Shown here piece after piece: positions 45,294 through 57,200 of a DNA stretch of 64,000 nucleotides (its first letter is position 1; the number at the start of each line of letters is the position of its first letter). A program made the position numbers and the translations under genes. Source of the stretch: Maylandia zebra (taxonomy: Eukaryota; Chordata; Actinopteri; Cichliformes; Cichlidae). The notes under the pieces are model-generated. The model saw nothing but the letters and a program-made list of their open reading frames with translations. It ran no database searches and had not been told where the DNA came from. Where the stretch lies: NCBI RefSeq assembly GCF_041146795.1, contig NC_135183.1, forward strand, positions 13,480,840 through 13,544,839, written 5' to 3'.

Positions 45294-48200
45294 CTAAATG
45301 ACATCAGAAACAGCAGTATGCGACATTACGTGATGGCAGAGCTTCAGTTCATCCTTTGTCATTTTTTTTTTTTTTTTTTTAAATAAATAGGACAGGGGGA
45401 ATGAATGAGAGAGAGAGGGGGAGAGAAAGAAAGAAAACCAAAGGGGAGAAGAGACGGTGAGAAGGGGGGGGAAGAGAGAGAAAAAAAAAAAACTCCTGGG
45501 TCACCTGTATGGAGAAAAAAAAAAAAAAACAAACAAACAAAAACAAACAGAGGAGACAGCAAACAACAAAGAGCAATATCTGTGTTGTTCTTAGAGCAGC
45601 AGTCCCCAACTTTTTTGCGCCACGGACCGGTTTATGTCCGACAATATTTTCATGGACCGGCCTTTAAGGTGTCGCGGATAAATATAACAAAAATAAAACC
45701 AGTACTGGTACCAAAAAAATAGAAGATTTAATCATAAAACATAATTGAAAGACCCAGGGAAACCGAGTTACCGATAAAAACGATAACCCCATAACCTTTA
45801 CACCCTTATAACATACAGCATCATTTACGCTATTGCTTGGAAAAGGGTTTGCTTTCTTGCCGGTGAGTAGATTAATTAAGATAGTCTAATTCTGTGGGAA
45901 ATGCAACTTTTGTAGTTGGTCATTCAGTAATTCAGTAATTCTTTTACCTCCTCCATTTCTTTATTTCATCTGCAGGGCTGTGATCCTTTGGCTCAGACTC
46001 AGCGCAGTAAGCTGCAGCATCGACGGGCTCGCATCAACCAGCAGATCAACAAGGAGATGCGTATGAGAACTGGAGCGGAGAACCTGTTCAGGTGAGACAT
46101 TGCGACGGATCAGAACATTGCACGCACAATTTTTATTTTATTTTTAATTACTTTTCTGTTGTAATGTTACACGAGGGCAGCACGGTGGTGCAGTGGTTAG
46201 CACTGCTGCCTCACAGCAAGAAGGACCTGAGTTTGAATCTATCGTGTGTGTGGAGTTTGCATGTTCTCTCCAGGAACTTTAGCTTACTCCCATAGGTAGG
46301 GTGGTTGCAACCTGATATCACAATAGAACTTGAAATAGACACAGCAGTCCACGGTGTCCATTTCACGTACATGCGCACAGAAGTTGCAGTAACGGCAGAG
46401 GAAGATATTTTATTTCAAGCCAACATGAACATAATCGTGGAAAAGCATTTTAACAGACATTATTAACATTAACAGTTATATGTATATACATATTAGCTGC
46501 CTAGCTTAATCAATTTTGATGATTAAGGACCCTGGAATGTACTTCATACATTTTTCTCACTACCGAATTCGTGGCTTTAAATAGATTATTTCCTCCTTCT
46601 AGTAATGCAACATCTGCATGCGTGTCTGTTTCACAGTTTGGAGAGGCAAAAATGGACACGAATCTTCTTGGAAATAAGTGATGCAGTGCTGTAGTGTTGA
46701 GCTGCTTTTCCAATCCCATGGGTAAAAAATAGTGAAGCTTTGTGTTTGTCAGCTGTATCACAGTTGCTTTAAATATAATGTATATTCACTCATCACACAG
46801 CAACTTTTTCTGTTTGATTTTGTGAGAAATGCCATTCAGGTGCCATCTGTGTTGTCGTCTTTGTTAGTTGCCTCACATTTTTGGTTCAGTCGGTTGATGG
46901 GAAAAGGTCAGAGATCACTCCCATCCTAAAGAAACACACACACCAGCACCACCCAGTTTTACAGCTCTGTTTGTGTTCACTGTGTGTGAATATGGCTGTT
47001 TATGTGCTTGTGCTGGTTTATCTCCTCCCTGTTGTGCAAATATTTGCTTTTTTTGTATTAATGCTTTTTTCAAACAAAACAGTGAGTGAACACTGCATAC
47101 TTTGGCAGCATGAGCACCACTGAAGCTAATCTCCCAACTCTCTGAACTGCTGGCCCTGTGTCTTGAAGCAGCCAGTTGTCATTCACACAAACCAGAGAGT
47201 TTTACTGGTGAGGAAAGTGAACGAAGTTAAAAATGAAATGTTCACATAGCATCAAGGTCTTGTCTCCGAGGACGTTGGCATCATCTTTGTCCAGTGTCTC
47301 TCCATGGCTCTCCTCTATATTCTGTCTCCTCAACTCATTCTCAACACGTCCATGTTTATTGCCCACTCAGAGGTAAATTAGTACAGAGCCTCAGAGTATA
47401 TGCATGAAGTATGTGGATACATTTGCTCTAAACCTCTGCCGTGGCAGTTTTAGAATGTTTAAAGTATGAGCAGACCGCTGTGCAAAAGTCTCTGGAAAGA
47501 CATGGGACATGCTGCTGCTCCAGGACTATTCGGGAGGAGGAGTAGGAGGAGCCACTTAATTAAAGCAAAGAGCTCCTTTCTGCTTCCTCAGTGGTGCCGC
47601 ATTAAAATCTAATCTAATCAAAATAACCATGTTTTTAATTTAAGACAGACACTGTTGTCTCAGGACTTGTTTTTGCAACAACTGGTAAAGTTGAAAAAAA
47701 GCTTTCTTCTTTCTTTTTTATTTACTCTGTACTCTGTATTATTTTATTGTATTATTACGATGCTTCAAAATGCTCCCATAAGTTTAGTTAGTGTAGAAAA
47801 CCACAGCTGGTATGAGATTAATAAATTACTCTTTTGATGCCCTATCTGTCGTTCTATTTGCAAATTCTTATTTCATAGTCAAGCCAGTTTGAGTGGCCTG
47901 ACTGCAGTGGCTGTTGCTGTTTTGTTTTCTAAATGTTTCAAATGATGAAACAGTCCTTAAAGTAATTACTGTGTAACAGGGTGTTAATTTATTTTTATTT
48001 CTTTTCAATGTTTCCCTAGCTCCACATTTGACCTATTTAGGCTCTTATCCCGAAAGGTGATGACTCAGTTTACTGGATATAAAACAAGCACTCTCTCCCG
48101 TTCTATTGGGACGCCCGGTCACATAGACAAAGACCCCCACACAACCCGTCAGCCTGTAATCAGCTAGCTTTGTGTCTGCCCCCGTCCTGTTCCCATGCAG

Positions 48201-51200
48201 AGATTCCCAGCGGTGCTCTGGCAAGCTCATCCCCCACTTATTTGTCTGGTGCTGTCAGACCTTTTTTTTTCTGTCCTTCTTTTTCCAGTCAAGTGGAACA
48301 CATAGACACATGAACACACACATACACAAAAACATGTAGCTTTCACTTGCACTTCACTTGTTGTGAAACTGTTGTGGAACTGTGTCATGGTATTAGTGCT
48401 GGTGTGTGGGAGTCGATGTTTGTGTGTGTTTGTATGTAGGGGGGTTTGGGATGCTAATTAAATACAGGGGAGGGGGTGTCACTAATCAGGGTTTGTGATT
48501 GGCTAATGAAGACGTCATGTTTTGTGCTGCATGTAGGAGCTCAGCTGAGGGGCTGTAATGTTGTTTAAACATCATCCCAGTGACAGGGGTCCATGCAGAC
48601 CCCAGAGGTCTGCAAAATATCTCTGCATGTGAGATATTTTTCTTATCTCACAGGTGCTTTATATAATTTATTTCATTTATTTATTTAGAAAGAGGGGCAA
48701 TAGATATTAATGAACATTTAAACAAATGTAAATATGCCAGATTATAGCCTTGTGCTAATTTCCATCTGCAGACCCTCTGGCAGGTTGGTGTTAAACACAA
48801 GTTAGTAAAAACATACAGAGACACTATTTACAGGTCATGTGACAAGGACTATTGCTCAGTTTTTTAATGACTTTGTCGATCAGTTTGTTCTTAATGATAT
48901 CAAAACATTGTTTTCTGTTTCTGCTTTGGTTAGTGCTTTTAAAATAATTAAAATGTGTTATGGCGACAGGAAAAAAAACTTCTAACATTTAAACTTCTCT
49001 GATTCTTCATCTCATAAGCAAGAAATACTTGTGTTACCCTTCCGGAGCTGCAGCATGTTGTGTGTGTAAGTGGATGTGTGTGAAGGGGATATTTGGCAGC
49101 CTTTTTAATGCTGACTAATCAGATTGGCCCTGGCTTGATCCTACATATCGGCGTTTGTGTGTGTGAGACTGGGAGAGGCAGTGACAGATGAGGAGAGAGG
49201 TGAAGCTGAAGTGGTCTAACTGGAAAGCTTAACCTGATTTAAAAAGTCCTCAAAAGTGAGCTTCAGTTGTGTGTTTGAACTGAGATTGGTCATGTGTTAA
49301 AGGATAACATGGAAAAAATGCCACAAATTTTTCAAATTCAAAGTGATGTGAGTGTTCTGGTAACAGGTATATGCAACTGAAGCTGAAGTGCTATTTCAAG
49401 ATAAACACTCAAACATATGTTTTTTTTTTAGCTCTTTACCGCTCAGCCATAAAAGGCTGATGGGGTGTTGTAGTCATCCCTCCAGATGGGCAGCTGGGCA
49501 GGCTGGACACCTAAGTTTGTGATAACTCAAGAAGGAAGTCACCTAGGATTTTCAAATGCCATAGGTGCATCTACCAAAAACCTCGGATGAGTTTGAGTCT
49601 TAGTGACCTCAACCTAAAGGTCAAAGGTGAGGGGTAGTTTTCTGAAAAGCTTGTGAATGTGATAACTCAACAACAAGGCGACGTAGGAGCTACAAATTGA
49701 TATCATCGATGTATCTCCTAGAAATATCTGAGGATTTTGAATCCTCAAAGTCGAGGTCAGAGGTTTAGTTTTCTGAATTTTTTTTGAATATGATAACTCC
49801 AGAATGCGACAGTGTATTCATATTCATACCACAGGTGCATCTACTGAAAATCTTGGATGAGTTCGAATCTCAGTGACCTCACTCTCAAAGTCAGAGTAAG
49901 TTTTCTGAAAGTCTTGTGAAATCGATAACTTGAAAACAAGGCGACGTGGAGTTTGTAGAAACATCTCCAAAACTGACACCAGATTTCCCGCTAAAACAAG
50001 ATACAGAATAGATGGGGTGGATAGATGGGCCAGAGGAAATGTAAGTAAATTTGATGTTGCAGGCCTTTATTTTTTCAGTTCATCTAAACTCAACCATTTC
50101 TTCTACATTTCTGTGAATTTGACACAGTGCCCATTTTGATGCATTTCTCTCCTTCATGGATAGAATGTCTTTATGACTGCAAAGTCCCAATAATTTTGTG
50201 CACTGTTTAGGACCAATAATGGAGGAATTCTCTACCACTTTTCTAAACAACAACATTGTAAACTAGAGATGCTTCAGATTTCTGGGAACATTGTGTACCC
50301 CATAGAAGTATGAGCTGGCATTAGTCATCGACCCTCTCATTGTTTTTGGGGGGTGAACCGGAGAAAGTGGTTGACAGAGGGAGGAGAAGGTGGAGAGAGC
50401 TGCTTTTTTTTGCCTTCACCCCATCCTGAATTTATGTTCTCAGAAAAGTTTGCTGCATCCACTAATACTGAATGAAAGTAGCAAGTCAGTTTTTAGCTGT
50501 GTTGTTCTAATTGTGATACTGGGCTCTACGACAAAGCAGATTAGGAATCAGCCCAAGTACTGTTTTTAGAAAGCCCACAAAGAAGTATTGAGAACTGAAA
50601 AACAAAACAAAACACCTGGACGTCTTTGTGTTTTATTCTGCAGGGCGACAACCAACAACAAGGTGAAGGAGACGGTGGCTCTAGAGCTCAGCTTTGTCAA
50701 CTCCAACCTGCAGCTGCTCAAAGAGGAGCTGGAGGAACTTAACAGCAGCATGGACGTCTACCAGACAGACAGGTGCACAAATGCATGCGTATTTGTCCCA
50801 TTAATTCCAGGCCGTGCTTATTAGACTAATGATCATTATAATTGGGGAAAACAAGCATCCATTATATTTTTGTAGTGACGCTGGCACTGGGTGTATAACC
50901 TCCTTGTACTTGGATATTTGTGATGACCAGTCCTTAGAAATGTTATCTTTGTTTTTTAATAATAGGATGGGGTTTAAATCAAAGTTGGGTTTCAGTCACA
51001 TTTATTTAAACAGACTAAAGGAAAAAAGCATCCACATGTGTGTCATGCATTCTGTCACAGCCATAAGATTTTTGCCTCCACGGCTCCGTATCGTGTGAGG
51101 GAAAAATCCCCTGATTAGAGTATAGTCAATAACCCTGTGGTGGCAGTGTGCACATTTGTTGTTATTGTGAATGGCAGTAGGTAACTGTGGGGGGTGACAG

Positions 51201-54200
51201 GCTTACTGCTTGGCTTTAGCTTTTCTGATTAGCAGGATGAAGCACTGAGAATAGTGCTCGCTGGTTTTGAAAACAAGCAGATGGCAGCAGCAGTCATTGC
51301 CGAAACCTACACTACCTCTGTTAATTTCTTTTTGTAGTGAGGCTGTCAATGTTCCAATGATCCCACTTGGCTTAAAAGAAACCAAAGAGGTGGATGTCAC
51401 TGTTGCTATCAAGGTGAAGTCAGCATCTATCTACCTCCTTCTCTTTATTTATCCAGTTTGTTGTTCTTTTCAAGAAAAACTTGTGTTTGAGTAAAAGATT
51501 ATTGCAATAAATGTATCCTAATAAAAGTTACTGAATCAATGTTTTTAAGCTTATTTTACAAGCAGTGTTTATATTTTTATGCTAATTTACATTAGTTGGC
51601 CTGACTTCTTTTCATTACTTGTTCATTACTAAACATTTGACACAGATGGGTAGTTTGATGAAATATCATATTTTTGTGCTTATTTGCTTTCCTTTTTCCA
51701 GATAGTATGGAAGAATAACCAAAATCATCTTCATGTGGACACGTGAAGATAATTCTTTTGTCACCGTGTCTCTGTCTGCCTTCACAGGACTTCATATGTG
51801 AGCACTACGGGGAGGACAGCTTTCTCTATGACAAGGAAATCAAAGAGCTTATGGAACTTAGACAGGTTAATAAATTCACCCATACAGTTTGATCCAGAGT
51901 AAACATTCTGCTCATCATGGGTAGAAAAACAAGTGGAATGAAAAGTATTGATTTATTTAAAGTTGATGTCTCTTTTAGGCTGTCTGTAGCTGACATTAAA
52001 TGAGTGTTAACATTTAGTTTATTGATTATTCAATCAGGCCATGCGTACACCCAGTCGAAACCAGGCCGGTCTGGAGCTGCTAATGGAGTACTACAATCAG
52101 CTGTACTACCTGGATCAACGCTTCTTCTCTGCTCAGAAGAATCTGGGTGTTCATTTCCACTGGTATTATATGATAGCATAATTTAAATACTGAAGGGTTA
52201 TCATAATCATTAACATGCATTTTACAGTATGTGCAATATGCAGTAAAATAAAAATGGGCAAAGGAACAGTTTTTTAAATGTGCACTTTAGCCGTGTTGTT
52301 ACTACATCCTGGTGCCTTACTGCTGCTCTCTCTTTCAGGAGAAAATCGAAGCATTCAATAGTTGTTTTCCAGGGACAGATTTATGTAATGTGACTATAAA
52401 ACCATTTTTCCAGAATTAAAATCTCATTTATGTTTCTAAGTGGTTGGCTACAAATTTTAGTTGAGCTTGAAGGTGCTAATTATGAAGCAGAGCATGGATG
52501 GCAGTGTCTCATTCCATGACTGTAAAAAAAAAAACTTAAGCTTAATAGAAACTTTTGTTCCAGCAGCTTAAACTCTGGAGGGGCTTTGCTCATTGGTGGT
52601 TCCCTTTTCGTTTGTCATTCAGGTATGACTCTTTGACTGGCGTTCCATCGTGTCAGCGTGCGCTGGCCTTCGAGAAGGGAAGTGTGTTGTTCAACATCGG
52701 AGCCCTGTACACGCAGATCGGAGCACGACAGGACCGCTCTGCAACAGCTGGCATAGACCGAGCTATAGATGCTTTTCAGCGTGCTGCAGGTAGCACAATG
52801 GCAAAATCATACATCAAAATACTTGATTTCTCGTTTTGTGAGCCTTCAAATACGAGGGGCTTGTTTTTTACACAAAACAGCACAAGGCAATATAGTCCTA
52901 GTGCTGGTCCCAAGTCCAGATAAATAGGGAGGGTTGCATCAGGAAGTGCAGCTGATGTAAAATCTTGACCAGATCAAAGATGCAGATCATAAAAAATGAA
53001 TTTTTCATTCTGAATTTGTCGGGTCTGGGTTAACAATGACTGCATACTAACCCTTATGCCGCATGTGCAAACTGCAAGATAAAGGAGACTGCAAGGCAGT
53101 GTTCTGTAGATTGTAGCTAAGCATGAGCAGAGAGGGATAAAGGTGGTGAGCCATACAGTGGGGCAAAAAAGTATTTAGTCAGCCACCGATTGTGCAAGTT
53201 CCCCCACTTAAAATGATGACAGAGGTCAGTAATTTGCACCAGAGGTACACTTCAACTGTGAGAGACAGAATGTGAAAAAAAAAATCCATGAATTCACATG
53301 GTAGGATTTGTAAAGAATTTATTCGTAAATCAGGGTGGAAAATAAGTATTTGGTCACCTCAAACAAGGAAAATCTCTGGCTCTCACAGACCTGTAACGTC
53401 TTCTGTAAGAAGCTTTTCTGTCCCCCACTCGTTACCTGTATGAATGGCACCTGTTTGAACTCATCATCTGTATAAAAGACACCTGTCCACAGCCTCAAAC
53501 AGTCAGACTCCAAACTCCGCCATGGCCAAGACCAAAGAGCTCTCGAAGGACACCAGGAAAAGTATTGTAGACCTGCACCAGACTGGGAAGAGTGAATCTA
53601 CAATAGGCAAGCAGCTTGGTGTGAAAAAAATCAACTGTGGGAGCAATCATCAGAAAATGGAAGACATACAAGACCACTGATAATCTCCCTCGATCTGGGG
53701 CTCCACGCAAGATCTCATCCCGTGGGGTCAAAATGATCATGAGAACGGTGAGCAAAGATCCCAGAACCACACGGGGGGACCTGGTGAATGACCTGCAGAG
53801 AGCTGGGACCAAAGTAACAAAGGTCACCATCAGTAACACACTACAACGGCAGGGAATCAAATCCCGCAGTGCCAGACGTGTTCCGCTGCTGAAGCCAGTG
53901 CATGTCCAGGCCCGTCTGAAGTTTGCCAGAGAGCACATGGATGATACAGCAGAGGATTGGGAGAATGTCATGTGGTCAGATGAAACCAAAGTAGAACTTT
54001 TTGGTATAAACTCAACTCGTCGTGTTTGGAGGAAGAAGAATACTGAGTTGCATCCCAAGAACACCATACCTACTGTGAAGCATGGGGGTGGAAACATCAT
54101 GCTATGGGGCTGTTTTTCTGCCAAGGGGACAGGACGACTGATCCGTGTTAAGGACAGAATGAATGGGGCCATGTATCGTGAGATTTTGAGCCAAAACCTC

Positions 54201-57200
54201 CTTCCATCAGTGAGAACTTTGAAGATGAAACCAGGCTGGGTCTTCCAACATGACAATGATCCAAAACACACCGCCCGGGCAACAAAGGAGTGGCTCCGTA
54301 AGAAGCATTTGAAAGTCCTGGAGTGGCCTAGCCAGTCTCCAGACCTCAACCCCATAGAAAATCTGTGGCGGGAGTTGAAAGTCCGTGTTGCTCGGCAACA
54401 GCCCCAAAACATCACTGCTCTCGAGAAGATCTGCATGGAGGAATGGGCCAAAATACCAGCTACTGTGTGTGCAAACCTGGTAAAGACCTATAGTAAACGT
54501 TTGACCTCTGTTATTGCCAACAAAGGTTATGTTACAAAGTATTGAGTTGTATTTTTGTTATTGACCAAATACTTATTTTCCACCCTGATTTACGAATAAA
54601 TTCTTTACAAATCCTACCATGTGGATTCATGGATTTTTTTTTTCACATTCTGTCTCTCACAGTTGAAGTGTACCTCTGGTGCAAATTACTGACCTCTGTC
54701 ATCATTTTAGGTGGGGGAACTTGCACAATCGGTGGCTGACTAAATACTTTTTTGCCCCACAGTACATGAAGCTAAGGGAAAGAGTTGTGGAAGCTAGGTT
54801 AAGAAGAGGTTTGATCAGCGAGCAGCAGTCTGGCTTCGTGGCAAGAACTACACATGCAATGTTTGCTTTGAGAGTATTGATGGAGGTCAGAAAGAGCTTC
54901 ACTGTTGTCTTTTTGAATCTAGAGAACGCATGTGTTAGGGTACCAAGAATAGGAAATATTGATATTGCATGAGTAAGTCAGGAGTGACAGAGAAGAATGC
55001 AACATGTAAAGAGGAGGGATAGTGGATATATTGTGTAAAGGATGTTGAAGATGAAGCTTCCAGGCAGAAGGAAAAGAAGAAGACCTCAGAGGAGCAAAGG
55101 AGGACGTGCAGAGGGTTGCTGTGACAGAAGACAATGCTAGGGATAGGGCGAGATAGAGGCAGATGATTCACTGTGGCAATCCCTAAAAGGAGCAGCCAAA
55201 ACAAGAAGATTGCCATTAATATAACAGATTTTGTTGTTGTTTATAATCAGCTATTGATGATTTTGAGGTACCCAATCCTGTAAATTTAAAGCTTTTGTTC
55301 AGTTGTTTTTATTATATACTTTTGATATAATAAACATTGATATCAGGATGTTTGAATTCACATGGCTAATTGGTAATTTATTTATTTTTTAATGTGTAGG
55401 TGCATTTAATTATCTTAAAGAGAATTTTTCCAACGCTCCAAGTCTGGACATGAGTAGTCCATCACTCTGCATGTTGGTGCGGCTCATGCTTGCCCAGGTA
55501 CAGGAGTGTGTGTTTGAGCGCATCACCCTGACCACACAGGACACGCACTTTACCTCCCAGCTCCGGCTGGCACAGGAGGCTGCACGGGTGAGTAAATACA
55601 TATGTGCTTTGTTTGTGTTATTACCCTTAATGCCCTATGTTTAACTGTATGCATGTGTGTTTTTTGTAGGTGTCAGATGTTTACTTGTTAGTGCAGCAGA
55701 CTATGACACAGCCTTTGATGAAGGACTACGTGCCATTTTCATGGGTGTCCATGGTTCAGGTAAAATCTGAACACTTCCGCGCTCTCTCCCACTACTACGC
55801 TGCTGTTGCACTCTGCGACCACATGTGTAAGTACAAAATTTACTCACATGTTCATTAGGGAGAGTTCATACTTCTTGTTTTGTAGATAACCTTCTGCCTT
55901 GGCTATATTTAATTTTGAATTAAAGCAGTACACTTGTGTCTTTAAAAAGTCTTAAAATCAAGTTGAAGCTTGTTACATACGTAAGACACTTTTTGCTGCT
56001 AATTTATAAACAGACTGTAATGTAATATTTTTTATCAAAGACTGACATTCTTGGTGGTGTGAGAGTGGTGTCAGACTGATCCGGCGGGCAGTGTGCGACA
56101 TTATCTTGTCTGTGCTTGTCATCTTGTCAGCAGTCTGTTAATGCCTAATGAGGCAAATTCATCAACAAAGCTGTTTTCCTCTGTCACCTATGGAGTACAC
56201 CTCTGTCCTGTGTATCACCTATGCAGCATCAAAAGCACTGTGTTTTGAAGAAGAAAACTGACATTTCTAGTGATTTACCCAATAAACCTAACTTTATTGT
56301 ATTCTTTTCCAGAGATAATGCTCACCTAATTAGCATTTCTAAACAGATCTTAGCTGTATATATTTTTCCATAGTGTTGGCAGGAGGGGAGGAAGAGGAGG
56401 AGGAAGCTGAGAAGGCCTTCCTTCAGTGCCATGCCAGTGTTCCTGCTGGGCCACAACTCAGCCAGGTTCTTCAAGATCCTGAAAAAAGACGAAAACTTGG
56501 TGAGTTTGTATTCATCACGTAGCTGCTATGAGCTGCGTTGTGCAAGCATCTTGAAAATGAACCAAAATGCTCATGTTATAACTTGAATAGTTATATTCCC
56601 ATTCTTTGAAACCTTTATTTTTTTAATAATAATTTCTGCTTACATGAAGGTAAGGCCCACCTGCGGCGTGCTGTAATCAGACATGAGGAGGCCATGCGTG
56701 TCCACAGTCTGTGCAAGATCCTGAGAAAGATGGATATCCTGCAGGATGTGCTCTCTGTCACACACAAACGTTCCCTGGACAAATACTCAGAGCTCGACCG
56801 AGAGGACGACTTTGATGAAATTGCAGAGGCCCCAGAGATACAGTGTGAGTGTCACGTATAATCGTAAAGTCAGTGATTACATTTTCTGTTTGATTAAATC
56901 ATAGTGACTAACTGGCTTCTTTACCAGCTCATACCCACCAGAAACCAGACGTCATTCCACCCAACTTCTCCACAGTCAAGGTTACTGATATCTTCCAAAG
57001 ACTGGTAAGTCCCACAGGGAAGAAATAATACACACTTGGCAGATACCTACCCAGGTTAGGTAACCATTAAAATTGTTTCCTGTTCTTATGCTCTAGGGTC
57101 CACTGTCAGTGTTCTGTGCGAGGGCTCGCTGGGGCCCGATGCGTGTGATCTGCCTGAATAAGAGAGAAGGAGGACTGGGGCTCACGCTCAGAGGAGACTC

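Larger units (their letters stand above)
42919..45975 (+). other. rhpn1 intron 2
   Basis: AT-rich intron of about 3 kb. It contains long poly-T runs (45261-45293 and 45363-45380), a GA-rich low-complexity block (45400-45560) and a hAT-like fragment near its end. Confidence 0.7.
46092..50643 (+). other. rhpn1 intron 3
   Basis: 4.5 kb intron holding a SINE head (46173-46300) and a diverged 4-unit tandem repeat (about 49521-49960). Otherwise no recognised feature. Confidence 0.65.

Noticed and set aside
45405..45722. 105-codon open frame
   Set aside because: Produced by GA-rich and A-rich low-complexity sequence within an rhpn1 intron.
46173..46300. tRNA gene
   Set aside because: A- and B-box-like motifs are present, but no cloverleaf or anticodon arm is formed; it is a SINE-type repeat head. 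The same applies to 31985-32130.
54542..54739. 65-codon open frame at the right end of Tc1 copy B
   Set aside because: Lies in the terminal inverted repeat and has no coding signature.
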